DNA of 64,000 nucleotides from Photorhabdus bodei. Its GTDB lineage: Bacteria; Pseudomonadota; Gammaproteobacteria; Enterobacterales; Enterobacteriaceae. Under the pieces are notes generated by a model. The model made no database searches, had not been told where the DNA came from, and saw only the letters and a list, made by a program, of their open reading frames with translations. The translations under genes were made by a program, and so were the position numbers. Shown piece after piece: positions 29,576 through 40,320 of the stretch (position 1 is its first letter; the number at the start of each line of letters is the position of its first letter). The DNA lies in assembly GCF_003287735.1 (NCBI RefSeq), contig NZ_NSCM01000005.1, positions 62,001 through 126,000 on the forward strand. The letters are read 5' to 3'.

Positions 29576-30022
29576 TTATCTAACGGCTTTCAACGTAATT
29601 TCGACATCTTTAGTCTTCCCATTATTAATCACTTCATATGCGGTATCTGTAACAAACATCAAGCGGCTATGCAGCGAAACAGAAGCTCTGACAACAATGC
29701 GTGCATTCGGCTTAATTTTGTTTGGCTGATAAGGCAAAACAAAATGGAAAGGTGATTGTTTCCCACCTAAACGCTCTACCTTCTGAGACAGAGTAACTGA
29801 AGGTGCATCAGCCAAAGATACATCAGACAACGCTACTGTCAGAACAGCATCTGCTGGCAATGCTATACGCTGTAGTATATTAATATTACCTTCAACAAAA
29901 GACCGTTTCATTGGATTTTCAATCTTTCCCACCTGAGCATCTACTACCTCAGCACCTTTGGCATTACACCCAACCAAAGCAACCGCTAGTAATACGCCAG
30001 CGGGGAACTGCCATAATTTCAT
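29576..30022 (-). CDS. ybaY: YbaY-family lipoprotein
   Basis: 148-residue predicted lipoprotein from ATG 30022, with GGAGG seven bases upstream. The signal is MKLWQFPAGVLLAVALVGC with lipobox LVGC. The mature part holds a single YbaY/YscW-type beta-sandwich domain (GNINILQRIALPADAVLTVA and later ARIVVRASVSL). A longer open frame runs up into ERIC copy 2 but its extra codons are repeat sequence, so I reject that start. Function of YbaY is not known; related YscW is a secretin pilotin. Confidence 0.88.
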   Translation of the reverse strand: MKLWQFPAGVLLAVALVGCNAKGAEVVDAQVGKIENPMKRSFVEGNINILQRIALPADAVLTVALSDVSLADAPSVTLSQKVERLGGKQSPFHFVLPYQPNKIKPNARIVVRASVSLHSRLMFVTDTAYEVINNGKTKDVEITLKAVR

Positions 30023-30048
30023 ACACATTCCTCCATTATTAACTAATC

Positions 30049-30175
30049 TATACCCGTCATCTTTCAAGTTACCTCTTTGTTGGCTGCACTCACTCACCCC
30101 GGTCACATAGTTATCTATGCTCCCGGGGATTCGCTCCCTTGCCGCCGCGATGCATCTTGAAATCCATAGGGTATA
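30049..30175 (+). repeat. ERIC-type repeat, copy 2
   Basis: 127 bp from TATACCC to GGGTATA, same orientation as copies 1, 3 and 4. It lies 27 bases upstream of the ybaY start, so it is probably in its 5' untranslated leader or promoter. The remaining bases to tesB are AT-rich with nothing else seen. Confidence 0.93.
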
Positions 30176-30397
30176 TATAAATATTAAAATAAATTGAAGT
30201 ATCAAATCATTAAATCTAAATCATTTGAATTATAGATTAAAAATTTGAACATAAGACGCCAATAAATCTCACATTCTTTATTGCACTGCTGTTAGGACTT
30301 AAAACATTTACAATTTAGTTATTTATTAATCATCTATTAATGAGACAATAATCATCCCTTGTACTCTCGATAACCTAATAGAAAACAAAGGCATATT

Positions 30398-31261
30398 ATG
30401 AGCAAGTCATTACAGAATCTGATAAATTTGATGAAATTGGAAAAAATTGAGGAAGGTATTTACCGAGGGCAAAGCGAAGATCTCGGTTTTCCTCAGGTTT
30501 TCGGAGGACAAGTGATTGGTCAGGCACTGTATGCTGCCAAACAAACCGTTGTCGATGACCGAATGGGCAACTCTTTCCATAGCTATTTCTTACGCCCCGG
30601 TGACAGTCACAAACCTATCGTCTATGATGTTGAGATTTTGCGTGATGGAGGAAGTTTTAGTGCCCGGCGAGTTAGTGCAATTCAGAATGGTAAGCCTATC
30701 TTTTATATGACTGCCTCATTTCAAAGTCACGAAGAAAGTTTTGAACACCAAAATATAATGCCGGATGTACCCTATCCAGAAGAACTTATCCCTCAGGATG
30801 AAATCGTGAAAAAAATGTCGCATCTACTGCCACAAAAGATGCAGAATACTCTTCTTTTTCCCTGCCCGTTAGAAATGAGACCCGTAAAATATCACAGTCC
30901 ATTCAATTGTCCACCAGAAGAGCCTATACGCTATGTTTGGTTCCGCAGTAACGGCAATATGCCTGATAATCCTTTTATTCATCAATATCTACTTGGCTAT
31001 GCCTCCGATTTTAACTTTCTGCCAACAGCATTACAGCCACATGGTGTCGGGTTCCTTGAGAAAAATATTCAGATAGCAACAATTGACCATTCTATGTGGT
31101 TCCACCGCCCGTTTAGACTAGACGACTGGCTGCTATATGCTGTAGATAGTCCGTCAGCTTCCGGTGCCCGTGGTTTTGTTCGGGGACAGATTTATAATCG
31201 TGAAGGGATACTTGTTGCTTCCACTGTACAGGAAGGTCTGATTAGGAAACGCAATAGATAA
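30398..31261 (+). CDS. tesB: Acyl-CoA thioesterase II
   Basis: Cytosolic thioesterase cleaving medium- to long-chain acyl-CoA, 287 residues (E. coli 286). Double hotdog fold: the first unit has [20 protein letters not shown], the second has [20 protein letters not shown] with the catalytic Asp, then [19 protein letters not shown] nine bases before ATG. Convergent with amtB. Confidence 0.97.
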   Translation: MSKSLQNLINLMKLEKIEEGIYRGQSEDLGFPQVFGGQVIGQALYAAKQTVVDDRMGNSFHSYFLRPGDSHKPIVYDVEILRDGGSFSARRVSAIQNGKPIFYMTASFQSHEESFEHQNIMPDVPYPEELIPQDEIVKKMSHLLPQKMQNTLLFPCPLEMRPVKYHSPFNCPPEEPIRYVWFRSNGNMPDNPFIHQYLLGYASDFNFLPTALQPHGVGFLEKNIQIATIDHSMWFHRPFRLDDWLLYAVDSPSASGARGFVRGQIYNREGILVASTVQEGLIRKRNR

Positions 31262-31269
31262 ATGAATAA

Positions 31270-31322
31270 GGCAGCAAACTAAGAAACCAACATTACATTT
31301 TATGGCCTTATTGCTGCCCTTT
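31270..31322. terminator. Bidirectional terminator tesB / amtB
   Basis: GGCAGCAA / TTGCTGCC arms about 33 bases apart in the convergent gap. TTTTATATT follows on the plus strand and an AT-rich run on the minus side. Confidence 0.6.
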
Positions 31323-31333
31323 TATATTACAAC

Positions 31334-32617
31334 TTAATTATAAGCACTCTCTCCGTGAGAATTAATATCCAACCCTTCCCTTTCAATTTCAACCGTAACC
31401 CTCAGCCCTACCAACAGATCTGCTATTTTAAAAGCAATAAAGGCAACAACGACTGACCAAATCACACAAACCAGTATACTAAAAGCCTGAATACCAACTT
31501 GTTCCAACATGGTTATACCCTCTGCATAGCCGGTCCCTCCCAAAGATTTAGCCGTAAAAACCCCTGTTAGGAGACAACCTACGATCCCACATACGCCGTG
31601 TATGCCGAATACATCACACACATCGTCAACACGTAACCACCGTTTTAAGGCCACCACCCCCCAAAGTCCGGTAAAACCCGCGATCAGACCAATGATTAAT
31701 GCACCACCAACACCAACCATTCCCGCCGCAGGTGTAATACCAACCAGCCCAGCAATACAGCCTGAACATGCCCCTAAAAGAGACGGTTTATTACGGAAAA
31801 ACCATTCTGCAAAAACCCATGACAGGATAGCGGCGGCAGTCGCCACAATGGTATTTAAAAATGCCAGAGCAGCTATCTCATTAGCAGCACTAGCAGAACC
31901 AGCATTAAAACCAAACCAACCAATATAGAGCACAGCAGTACCAGTGAAGACCATCGGCAAGTTATGTGGTTTAAATGCTTCTTTCCCAAAGCCAGTACGT
32001 TTTCCCAGTAAGTAAGCACCAACCAATCCAGCTACAGCAGCATTAATATGAACAACCGTACCACCAGCAAAATCCAATGCTCCATCTTGTGAAAGCACAC
32101 CCCCACCCCAAACCATATGCGCCATAGGCAGGTAAGAAAATGTCAACCACAGCACACTAAAAACTAACAAAGCCGGAAAGCGAATACGCTCCCCTAACGC
32201 ACCAATAATCAAAGCAACTGTGATACAAGCGAAAGAGCCCTGAAATGCCACATGAATTAGCTGATAAAAATTGCCACTTAAGTCAGTGAATGCCAAATTT
32301 TTTAGCATCACTTGACTAACACCACCGAAAAAACCATTCCCTGGCTCAAAAGCCAAGCTGTAACCGTAAATCACCCATAATACACATACTAAAGCGAAGC
32401 TCACCATGACCTGAGCCATTAAAGATAAAACATTTTTATTCCGTAGCAATCCACCATAAAACAGAGCAATTCCTGGAATCGTCATAAACAGAACAAGGAC
32501 TGTACAAATCATCATAAAAGCATTATCAGCTTTATCAACAACACCTTCCGCTGCCTGAGATAATGATGGTAAGCAACTGGCTACAATACCGGCAGCCACA
32601 GAGAATTTTCTTTTCAT
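31334..32617 (-). CDS. amtB: AmtB ammonium channel
   Basis: Inner-membrane ammonia/ammonium channel trimer, 427 residues from ATG 32617 (E. coli 428). The cleavable signal ends SLSQA before AEGVVDKADNAFMM. Eleven helices follow. The pore histidines lie in PMAHMVWGGG and FGIHGVCG. It is co-transcribed with glnK, 22 bases apart, and GlnK plugs it when nitrogen becomes plentiful. An upstream in-frame start would overlap glnK and lacks conservation. Confidence 0.96.
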   Translation of the reverse strand: MKRKFSVAAGIVASCLPSLSQAAEGVVDKADNAFMMICTVLVLFMTIPGIALFYGGLLRNKNVLSLMAQVMVSFALVCVLWVIYGYSLAFEPGNGFFGGVSQVMLKNLAFTDLSGNFYQLIHVAFQGSFACITVALIIGALGERIRFPALLVFSVLWLTFSYLPMAHMVWGGGVLSQDGALDFAGGTVVHINAAVAGLVGAYLLGKRTGFGKEAFKPHNLPMVFTGTAVLYIGWFGFNAGSASAANEIAALAFLNTIVATAAAILSWVFAEWFFRNKPSLLGACSGCIAGLVGITPAAGMVGVGGALIIGLIAGFTGLWGVVALKRWLRVDDVCDVFGIHGVCGIVGCLLTGVFTAKSLGGTGYAEGITMLEQVGIQAFSILVCVIWSVVVAFIAFKIADLLVGLRVTVEIEREGLDINSHGESAYN

Positions 32618-32639
32618 ATCTATCTTCTCTATCAGTGAG

Positions 32640-32978
32640 TTACAGTGCCGCATCGTTAGTTTCTCCTGTTCTAATACGAATAGCCTGTTGCAATTCGATG
32701 ACAAAGATTTTACCGTCGCCAACTTTTCCAGTGAAAGCTGATTGCTGAATAGCATGAATTACCTCCTCAACCAATTCATCTGCTACAGCAATATCTATCT
32801 TTATTTTAGGTAAAAAATTGACACTATATTCCGCTCCACGATAAAGCTCCGCATGTCCTTTCTGACGCCCAAATCCTTTTACCTCTGTTATGGTCAACCC
32901 CTGAACACCAAGACCAGAGAGAACTTCCCGAATATCCTCCAATTTGAATGGTTTTATAATTGTCGTAATGAGCTTCAT
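32640..32978 (-). CDS. glnK: GlnK, PII nitrogen-signalling protein
   Basis: 112-residue trimeric PII protein sensing 2-oxoglutarate, ATP and ADP. The T-loop carries the uridylylation site Tyr51 in ELYRGAEYSVNFLPK, and the B-loop is TGKVGDGKIFV. ATG 32978 follows GGGGGA by four bases and matches the family start; the longer reading is rejected. Lies behind a sigma-54 promoter and an NtrC site, consistent with induction under nitrogen limitation. Confidence 0.97.
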   Translation of the reverse strand: MKLITTIIKPFKLEDIREVLSGLGVQGLTITEVKGFGRQKGHAELYRGAEYSVNFLPKIKIDIAVADELVEEVIHAIQQSAFTGKVGDGKIFVIELQQAIRIRTGETNDAAL

Positions 32979-33021
32979 ACATCCCCCTTCCATCCGGCTA
33001 TTATGTTTTCAATAAGGAAAT

Positions 33022-33037
33022 AGCAAGGGGCGTGCCA
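33022..33037 (-). promoter_or_regulatory. Sigma-54 promoter of glnK-amtB
   Basis: Minus strand TGGCACGCCCCTTGCT: the -24 TGGCAC and -12 TTGC elements at the correct spacing. Predicted start of transcription about 30 bases before the glnK ATG. Confidence 0.9.
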
Positions 33038-33131
33038 GAAATTAAAAACATATAAAAATCAAATAATAAAGAGAGTAAAAATTATGGAGAATTAAGAAGG
33101 GAGGAGAGCAGCGAATATACTCTCCCGTGAG

Positions 33132-33148
33132 TGCACCGAATCAGTGCA
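33132..33148. promoter_or_regulatory. NtrC binding site upstream of glnK
   Basis: TGCACCGAATCAGTGCA, a near-perfect palindrome fitting the NtrC consensus (GCAC and GTGC arms). It lies about 100 bases upstream of the sigma-54 promoter, a usual enhancer distance, and close to the end of mdlB. Confidence 0.8.
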
Positions 33149-33155
33149 AGCTTGA

Positions 33156-34940
33156 TTAAATTAGCACCTCTTTCTCAGCGATTGTGCCACATTCATTTAA
33201 TGTCTCACCTACTTGTTGCAACTGATACATCTGATAGTAACGTCCACGACTCACAAATAATTGTTGATGGCATCCCTGTTCAACAACTGCACCACGATGC
33301 AGCACCAAAATAGTATCAGCCTCCACAATGGTAGACAAACGATGAGCAATCACGATCAATGTTGTTTGTTGACGAATCAATCTCAAAGCCTGTTGTACCG
33401 CCTGTTCCGTACCAGAATCAATATTTGCAGTCGCTTCATCAAGGATCAAAATTTGTGGCGTTTGCACTAACACTCTCGCCATAGCAAGCAATTGTTTTTG
33501 ACCGGCTGACAACGTATTACCCTGCTCTCCCAAGATAGTATGAAGTCCATCAGGCAATGTACGTACTAACCCAGCTAATTGAACAGTTTCCAGTACTTGC
33601 CAAACCTTCTCTTCTGAAATATTCCGACCAAGCGTAATATTGTCAAAGAAAGAGCCCACAAGAGCAACCGGGTCCTGCTGGACTATTGCCACACCATTGC
33701 GTAATACCGAATGAGACAGAGATGATACAGGCCGGCCATCAAGATAAATTTCCCCTTTCTGCCACGGATAATACCCCATCAGCAAATTTGCCAGCGTACT
33801 TTTACCGCTACCGGTATGACCAACCAAAGCAACAAAACCATGAGCCGGAACCTGTAAATTGATGTCTTGTAAAACTACTTTGTCATCCCGATAAGAAAAG
33901 CTAACATTTTCTATATCAATTCGACCGATGGACAATGGCTGATTATCCATGCCATAGCCTTGTTGAGGACTATCCATTAATTCAAATATTCTCTCACCAG
34001 CAACCACAGCCTGCTGCAAGATAGATTGCTGGGAGGTCAACTCAATGAGTGGTTCATTCAACCGTGCCAAGTAATCGATAAAGGCATACAACACCCCAAC
34101 ACTAATTACGCCGATTCCATTAAAACCAAATAGCATGATAAGGCCACACAGTACCATAGCTGACACAAAATTCAGTAATGGTCGTAATAAAAGCCCGTCT
34201 AACCGTAGTACCTGCATTCTTGCTTGATAATGAGCAAGATTAGTTGCCAGCATTCGCTCACCAAAACGGGCCTGCTGCCGGAATTGTTGGATAACACTCA
34301 TTCCATTGATAATCTCGTTAAAATTATCATTAACGTCAGCTAAATAACTACGTACCTGTCGGATAATTGGTGTACTTAGATACTGATATATCGCCATAAC
34401 AATTAATACGATAGGAAAAATAAGAATTGCAATCAATGCCATACGCCATTCCAGTACAAACATGGCAATCAACATAGCGCTAATCAATGCTATACCACGG
34501 AATACCGTAGGGATCACATTGATATAAAGATCTAGAATAACCTCTGTATCATTCGTTACACGAGAAATTAATTGCCCTACTGGTTGATTATCAAAAGCAC
34601 TCAAAGGCTGACGCAATGCCGCATTCATTGCATCAGTACGAAGTCGCCGAACAACATCAACTGATATTTGGTTGAACAATAAAGCCTGGAAATAGTGTAA
34701 TACAGCGGTGATAAGTTGCAGAGCAATAAAGGATACAGCCAAGCCAATAACCAATCCAATGGGCATATTACCTGTTGCAACCATATTATCGATAAAATAA
34801 CAAATTAGAACTGGACCACTTACCTCCGCAATTGCAGCCACCCACAACATAAGTACCGCCAGCACCAACAGCTTACGATAATCTTTCCCATAAATCAGCA
34901 AACGTTTCAGAGACGGCCACAATTGACGAACCTTAGTCAT
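33156..34940 (-). CDS. mdlB: MdlB, ABC-type exporter half-transporter
   Basis: 594-residue fusion of a six-helix ABC exporter membrane domain (residues about 15-320) and an ATPase domain. Walker A is GHTGSGKST, signature LSAGQKQLL and Walker [10 protein letters not shown]. It pairs with MdlA as a heterodimer; substrate unknown. ATG 34940 follows AAGGAG by seven bases and begins [11 protein letters not shown] as in E. coli. A nearer ATG at 34955 overlaps the mdlA stop and would add five residues. Confidence 0.94.
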   Translation of the reverse strand: MTKVRQLWPSLKRLLIYGKDYRKLLVLAVLMLWVAAIAEVSGPVLICYFIDNMVATGNMPIGLVIGLAVSFIALQLITAVLHYFQALLFNQISVDVVRRLRTDAMNAALRQPLSAFDNQPVGQLISRVTNDTEVILDLYINVIPTVFRGIALISAMLIAMFVLEWRMALIAILIFPIVLIVMAIYQYLSTPIIRQVRSYLADVNDNFNEIINGMSVIQQFRQQARFGERMLATNLAHYQARMQVLRLDGLLLRPLLNFVSAMVLCGLIMLFGFNGIGVISVGVLYAFIDYLARLNEPLIELTSQQSILQQAVVAGERIFELMDSPQQGYGMDNQPLSIGRIDIENVSFSYRDDKVVLQDINLQVPAHGFVALVGHTGSGKSTLANLLMGYYPWQKGEIYLDGRPVSSLSHSVLRNGVAIVQQDPVALVGSFFDNITLGRNISEEKVWQVLETVQLAGLVRTLPDGLHTILGEQGNTLSAGQKQLLAMARVLVQTPQILILDEATANIDSGTEQAVQQALRLIRQQTTLIVIAHRLSTIVEADTILVLHRGAVVEQGCHQQLFVSRGRYYQMYQLQQVGETLNECGTIAEKEVLI

Positions 34941-34951
34941 CTCTATCTCCT

Positions 34952-36706
34952 TCATACGATTCCATCCTCACTATCCAGTGCTGCTTCAATTTGCTGATAA
35001 TGATACATATCACGATACCATCCTGGTTGCTCCACCAGTTGCTGATGTTGTCCCTGCTGTATAATCGAACCTTGCTGCATCACCAGAATATTATCAGCAT
35101 CAGTTAATGCAGATAGACGATGGGCACTAATAATAACAGTGCGTTGTTGTCTCCATTGTCTTAGGTTTTGCAAAATACTGTATTCAGTTTGCCCATCAAC
35201 CGCAGATAAGGCATCATCCAAAATCAAAATCTCTGTATCTAAGAGTAATGCTCTCGCAATAGAGATACGCTGCTTCTGCCCACCAGAAAGCATCACACCA
35301 CGTTCCCCTACCTCCGTTTGATACCCTTCTGGTAAACGAAGAATATCTTCATGAACACAAGCCAGGCGAGTAACTTCTTCAATTTGCTCCTGTGTAGCAT
35401 CCGGATGTCCCAAAGCAATATTACTGGCAACAGTATCTGAAAACAGAAAAGGTGTTTGATTGACAACAGCAAAACGAGCCCTCCATTCATCCAACTGGAT
35501 ATCTGCAATTTTTATCGACTGGAAAAGAATTTCTCCCACAGTTACATCAAACTGTCTCTGCATCAGAGCAAGCAGGGTACTCTTACCTGAACCTGTTAGA
35601 CCACAGATTCCCAGTAACTGCCCAGGAGATAACCTGAAATTAATTTGATTCAGAACACTTTTATTACTTTGAGGATAATTAAAAGATTTAATATCCACAT
35701 TCAGGATACTGCGCTCAGGTGATAAATGGCGGAGACCATTTTTAATGACAGGAGGTTCTTGTAATAAACTACGGATACGGCTATATGCAGCACCTCCCCG
35801 TTCAACAATATTAAACATCCATGCTAGCGCCAACATTGGCCAAATCATCAAACCAAGGTACATTACGAAGCTAGTAAGTTCACCCAGTGTTAATCCCCCA
35901 TTCAACACCATCCAACTACCGCCCCCGACAGCCAACAAATCTGATATACCGATTGCAATAACAATTGTCGGATCAAATCGGGCATCTACTCTGGCAACAT
36001 ACATATTCTTACGGCTAGCCTCTACTGCAACTTGCTCAAACTGATTTGCTTGTAGATCTTCAAGACCAAATGCCTTGATCATGCGAATACTAGTTAAACT
36101 CTCCTGAGCTTGATTATTCAGAGCAGAAAATGCACCTTGTGCCGATTTAAAAAGATGATGTAGTTGATCACCATATCGTTTAATAATAATTGCCATAATA
36201 GGCATAGGTAACATAGCCAATAACGTTAACTGCCAACTAATTTGCACACTCATTACAATCAACACAGCGCAGCCCATAACTAGCGAATCAACCAACGTTA
36301 ACACGCCTTCTCCCGCGGCAAACACCACCCGTTCCACATCATTGGTGGCACGAGCCATCAAATCGCCCGTACGGTGACGCAGATAAAATTCCGGGTTTTG
36401 GCAGCTGAATTGTCGGTAAAAATTATTCCGTAATTTAACCGCTAATTGATATGACGCCCCAAACAACCATAATCGCCATATATATCGTAGAATATAGACA
36501 AACAACGCTACGACCGACATAACACCAATCCATATCATCAATTGGTAAGATGACATAGATCCAGCACTAACACCATCAACAATGACGCCCACCAAATATG
36601 GAGGAACTAGTAGCAGAATAGAAATGATAATAAGCAGGCTTACTGCTCCAAGGTAGCGACGCCATTCACTACGAAAGTACCAACTTAATTGAGAAAATAA
36701 TATCAC
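34952..36706 (-). CDS. mdlA: MdlA, ABC-type exporter half-transporter
   Basis: 584-residue partner of MdlB. The membrane domain holds [20 protein letters not shown]. The ATPase domain has Walker [10 protein letters not shown], signature LSGGQKQR and Walker [13 protein letters not shown]. Asp in place of the usual catalytic Glu after Walker B suggests an asymmetric heterodimer, with one degenerate ATP site. Upstream of mdlB with 11 bases between the stop and the mdlB start. Confidence 0.95.
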   Translation of the reverse strand: MILFSQLSWYFRSEWRRYLGAVSLLIIISILLLVPPYLVGVIVDGVSAGSMSSYQLMIWIGVMSVVALFVYILRYIWRLWLFGASYQLAVKLRNNFYRQFSCQNPEFYLRHRTGDLMARATNDVERVVFAAGEGVLTLVDSLVMGCAVLIVMSVQISWQLTLLAMLPMPIMAIIIKRYGDQLHHLFKSAQGAFSALNNQAQESLTSIRMIKAFGLEDLQANQFEQVAVEASRKNMYVARVDARFDPTIVIAIGISDLLAVGGGSWMVLNGGLTLGELTSFVMYLGLMIWPMLALAWMFNIVERGGAAYSRIRSLLQEPPVIKNGLRHLSPERSILNVDIKSFNYPQSNKSVLNQINFRLSPGQLLGICGLTGSGKSTLLALMQRQFDVTVGEILFQSIKIADIQLDEWRARFAVVNQTPFLFSDTVASNIALGHPDATQEQIEEVTRLACVHEDILRLPEGYQTEVGERGVMLSGGQKQRISIARALLLDTEILILDDALSAVDGQTEYSILQNLRQWRQQRTVIISAHRLSALTDADNILVMQQGSIIQQGQHQQLVEQPGWYRDMYHYQQIEAALDSEDGIV

Positions 36707-36828
36707 ACGTGTATATCCCGAAATATAAATTTATATTTAAATATAAACTTAAATATAAATTTAAATAAATAATAAGAACATCGAATCAAACTCAAAATAA
36801 TTGAATTAATTCTCTGAATAATAGTGGA

Positions 36829-37290
36829 CTAATCTGGTATTGGCAATACCGTAGTATACTTGATTTTTTCCATTGCAAAGTTGGATGTAACATCAATCAA
36901 CCCCGGGATACCGTTCACCATACGCTTGTAAAAAAGATCATAACTTTTCATATCTACAACTTCAACATGCATCAGATAATCACACTCACCAGCCATACGA
37001 TAAAAAGCCAAGACTTCTGGCATTTGCTTTATAAATGCAACAAATTGCTCATACCAACCACTGCTATGCTGCTGAGTTCTGATCATAACAATCACTGTCA
37101 GCCCTAATCCTAATTTTTCGCTATCAAGCAAAGCAACTTTACCAACGATATAGCCTTCATCTTCAAGTCGTTTTAGTCGTTTCCAACAAGGAGTAGAGGT
37201 AAGATTAACAGCTTCCGCCAATACATTCAGAGACAGGCTACAATCTTTCTGTAGTAACTTAAGCAACTTGCGGTCTGTTTTATCCAACAT
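36829..37290 (-). CDS. decR: DecR, Lrp/AsnC-family regulator
   Basis: 153-residue transcription factor closely matching E. coli DecR (YbaO). The N-terminal HTH ([25 protein letters not shown]) is followed by a RAM ligand-binding domain ([21 protein letters not shown]). E. coli DecR activates cysteine detoxification genes. Here it is divergent from a PLP enzyme of the cysteine synthase fold, which supports the same role. A palindrome GAAAAATTTTC (37305-37315) lies just upstream and may be its site. Confidence 0.92.
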   Translation of the reverse strand: MLDKTDRKLLKLLQKDCSLSLNVLAEAVNLTSTPCWKRLKRLEDEGYIVGKVALLDSEKLGLGLTVIVMIRTQQHSSGWYEQFVAFIKQMPEVLAFYRMAGECDYLMHVEVVDMKSYDLFYKRMVNGIPGLIDVTSNFAMEKIKYTTVLPIPD

Positions 37291-37417
37291 AGCTACCTCT
37301 TATAGAAAAATTTTCCATAAAGAAACCACATATTAAGAAAAATAACAATCTATTTCTCCCAGTATCAAGTTAATCTACCCGCTGCCAATTATTTTTAAAT
37401 TATAGAGTTAATAATTA

Positions 37418-38470
37418 ATGTCACACAGTTGGACCACCAAGGCAATCAGAGAGATTCAAGCAGACCATCAACGCAGCTCTGACACTCATCTTATCCGCCT
37501 TAATTTGCCAGTTTTTCCAGGTATCCATTTATATCTAAAAGATGAAAGCACCCATCCAACCGGCAGTCTGAAACATAGGCTTGCTCGTTCTTTATTCCTT
37601 TACGCACTTAGTAATGGTTGGATAAAGGAAGGTACCCCGGTTATTGAATCCTCATCGGGTAGCTCTGCTGTATCCGAAGCCTATTTTGCCCGCCTGCTTG
37701 GGCTACCTTTTATTGCTGTTATGCCCTCATACACTGCGAAACGTAAAATTCAGGAAATTGAATTTTATGGGGGTAAATGCCATTTTGTTAACCATTCAGC
37801 ACAAATATATGACGAGTCAGAACGACTAGCGAAAGAACTAAATGGTCATTATATGGATCAATTTACCTACGCCGAACGAGCAACAGACTGGCGAGGTAAC
37901 AACAATATTGCTGAAAGTATTTTTCGCCAGATGCAAATGGAACCATTTCCTGAACCAGATTATATTGTTATGAGCGCTGGTACTGGGGGAACTTCTGCAA
38001 CTTTAGGACGCTATATCCGTTACCAAGGGCATAACACTAAACTAATTGTTGTCGATCCAGAAAACTCTATATTTTATGACTATTACCGTCAAAATTGCTG
38101 TGATATTCGTGGCAATTATAGCAGCAAGATTGAGGGTATTGGCCGCCCTAGAGCAGAGCCTTCTTTTATTCCCTCAGTCATTGATGACATGATCCAAATA
38201 CCCGATTGCGCCAGCATTGCAACAATTTACTGGTTGGAAAAATTACTAGGCAGAAAAGTTGGCGCATCTACGGGGACTAATGTCTGGGGAGCGCTTCTGC
38301 TTGCTAACCAAATGCATGAGCGTGGAGAACAAGGTGCAATAGTAACTTTACTGTGCGACAGTGGTGAACGTTATCTCGATACTTATTACAATCCAGATTG
38401 GGTAAAAAATAACATCGGCGATATCTCACCTTATCTCAAACAACTACCCAATTTCTGTAGTTATAAGTAA
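37418..38470 (+). CDS. PLP-dependent cysteine synthase-fold enzyme, probable cysteine desulfhydrase
   Basis: 350-residue cytosolic fold-type II PLP enzyme. The Schiff-base Lys is in [11 protein letters not shown] (about residue 52), the substrate loop in [12 protein letters not shown], and the phosphate-binding loop in [12 protein letters not shown]. Overall it resembles the cysteine synthase/cystathionine beta-synthase core, but it is not CysK or CysM by these motifs. Adjacent decR suggests degradation of excess L-cysteine to pyruvate, ammonia and sulfide. Direction and substrate are inferred. It stands where E. coli has cof and ybaE. Confidence 0.78.
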   Translation: MSHSWTTKAIREIQADHQRSSDTHLIRLNLPVFPGIHLYLKDESTHPTGSLKHRLARSLFLYALSNGWIKEGTPVIESSSGSSAVSEAYFARLLGLPFIAVMPSYTAKRKIQEIEFYGGKCHFVNHSAQIYDESERLAKELNGHYMDQFTYAERATDWRGNNNIAESIFRQMQMEPFPEPDYIVMSAGTGGTSATLGRYIRYQGHNTKLIVVDPENSIFYDYYRQNCCDIRGNYSSKIEGIGRPRAEPSFIPSVIDDMIQIPDCASIATIYWLEKLLGRKVGASTGTNVWGALLLANQMHERGEQGAIVTLLCDSGERYLDTYYNPDWVKNNIGDISPYLKQLPNFCSYK

Positions 38471-38502
38471 CATAACCATTTTATTCCAATGAGGATGTTA
38501 CA

Positions 38503-39201
38503 ATGAGACAAGCTGTTGTTGTATTCAGTGGGGGGCAAGATTCCACTACCTGCCTGATTCAGGCAATTAATCAATATGATGAAGTACATTGTGTCACTTT
38601 TGATTATGGTCAACGCCATCGTGCCGAAATTGATGTTGCACGTAATATCAGTCATTCTCTTGGTGCTGTCGCACATAAAGTACTGGATGTCACATTACTT
38701 AACGAATTGGCTCTCAGCAGTCTGACTCGTAATAATATTCCTGTTCCCGATTACAATGAAAGTGAAAAAAGCGCCATACCCAGTACATTTGTCCCTGGCC
38801 GTAATATCTTATTCCTGACGCTGGCTGCTATATATGCTTACCAAGTTGAAGCCGAAGCAGTCATTACCGGCGTATGCGAAACTGATTTTTCCGGCTACCC
38901 TGATTGCCGTGATGAATTTGTCAAGGCACTGAATAAAGCAGTAAGCCTTGGCATTGCCCGTAATATCCGCTTTGAGACGCCATTGATGTGGCTCAACAAA
39001 GCTGAAACTTGGGCATTGTCCGACTACTACCAGCATTTAGACTTTGTTCGTAGTCAGACATTGACTTGCTACAACGGTATTCAAGGTAATGGGTGTGGTA
39101 CATGTGCAGCTTGTCATCTCAGAGCTAACGGATTAGAACAATATCTCAATGCGCCTGAGAAAATTATGACTGAAATGAAAGCAAAAACACATTTAGTTTA
39201 A
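38503..39201 (+). CDS. queC: QueC, 7-cyano-7-deazaguanine synthase
   Basis: Queuosine-pathway enzyme converting carboxydeazaguanine to preQ0 with ATP and ammonia, 232 residues (E. coli 231). The PP-loop is [11 protein letters not shown] at residues 6-16. The zinc site is the cysteine cluster [19 protein letters not shown] near the C-terminus. GAGG eight bases before ATG. Convergent with fadM. Confidence 0.97.
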   Translation: MRQAVVVFSGGQDSTTCLIQAINQYDEVHCVTFDYGQRHRAEIDVARNISHSLGAVAHKVLDVTLLNELALSSLTRNNIPVPDYNESEKSAIPSTFVPGRNILFLTLAAIYAYQVEAEAVITGVCETDFSGYPDCRDEFVKALNKAVSLGIARNIRFETPLMWLNKAETWALSDYYQHLDFVRSQTLTCYNGIQGNGCGTCAACHLRANGLEQYLNAPEKIMTEMKAKTHLV

Positions 39202-39210
39202 TCCAAATGG

Positions 39211-39235
39211 CAATGAGAGCTTTTTCCTCTCATTG
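39211..39235. terminator. Terminator between queC and fadM
   Basis: CAATGAGAG / CTCTCATTG 9-bp perfect stem with a T-rich 7-base loop, overlapping the last codons of fadM. It may serve queC. Confidence 0.65.
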
Positions 39236-39637
39236 TCCTGTTTTCACCAAAACTCCCATTATTTCACGTAATTCACCTTCAATAGACAAAGCTCTTTGTG
39301 TTTTCCTATCAATCCAGACAAACGTAGTTTTAGCATCTGCAATGAGTTGATTATTCCTCTTGCGTATAATTTCTTGAGAAAATACGCCACTTCTGTTTCT
39401 CAGCTCCGTCAACCGGCAATCCACCTCTAATTCATCACCAAGAACCGCTGAACTGCGATAATTAATATTAATATTAACCACTGCAAACCCAACATTGTTT
39501 TTCTGTATCCATTCCACTACAGAGTGTTTATGCAGCCACTCCCATCGAGCACTTTCTAGAAATTCCAAGTAGCGAGCATTGTTCACATGTTGAAATAAAT
39601 CTATATGATAACCATGAACTTTTATAACTGAACTCAT
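39230..39637 (-). CDS. fadM: FadM, long-chain acyl-CoA thioesterase III
   Basis: 135-residue single hotdog thioesterase (E. coli FadM/YbaW 132). The catalytic motif is VHGYHIDLFQHVNNARYLEF with the Asp near residue 13, followed by VVNININYRSSAVLGDELEV. Acts on long-chain acyl-CoA during fatty-acid degradation. AAGG seven bases upstream of ATG 39637. Order queC-fadM-ybaV-ppiD as in E. coli. Confidence 0.94.
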   Translation of the reverse strand: MSSVIKVHGYHIDLFQHVNNARYLEFLESARWEWLHKHSVVEWIQKNNVGFAVVNININYRSSAVLGDELEVDCRLTELRNRSGVFSQEIIRKRNNQLIADAKTTFVWIDRKTQRALSIEGELREIMGVLVKTGQ

Positions 39638-39744
39638 AATATTGCCTTAATGTTAATGTCACTCGTCTGATCAAGTTGATTTCACAATAGCAAAACAAAA
39701 AATTCATACTAATTAAAGTGATTTATTTGCAACCTTGATCACAA

Positions 39745-39780
39745 CATCCTCATTCACAAAATAAATCATGAATAAGGATG
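39745..39780 (-). terminator. Hairpin after ybaV
   Basis: CATCCTCATTCA / TGAATAAGGATG 12-bp stem with one mismatch and a 12-base loop, just after the ybaV stop (39794). Confidence 0.55.
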
Positions 39781-39793
39781 AGGGAGAGATATA

Positions 39794-40240
<447 letters not shown>

Positions 40241-40320
40241 TCAGATATGCGAAAGGCCGCGAAAGCGGCCTTTATTGACAAGATAATTACAAAGATATTT
40301 GCGATACTCTCCGCAAATTT

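Noticed and set aside
30023..30205. Upstream extension of ybaY
   Set aside because: The extra codons lie within ERIC copy 2, while GGAGG and a lipoprotein signal support the start at 30022.
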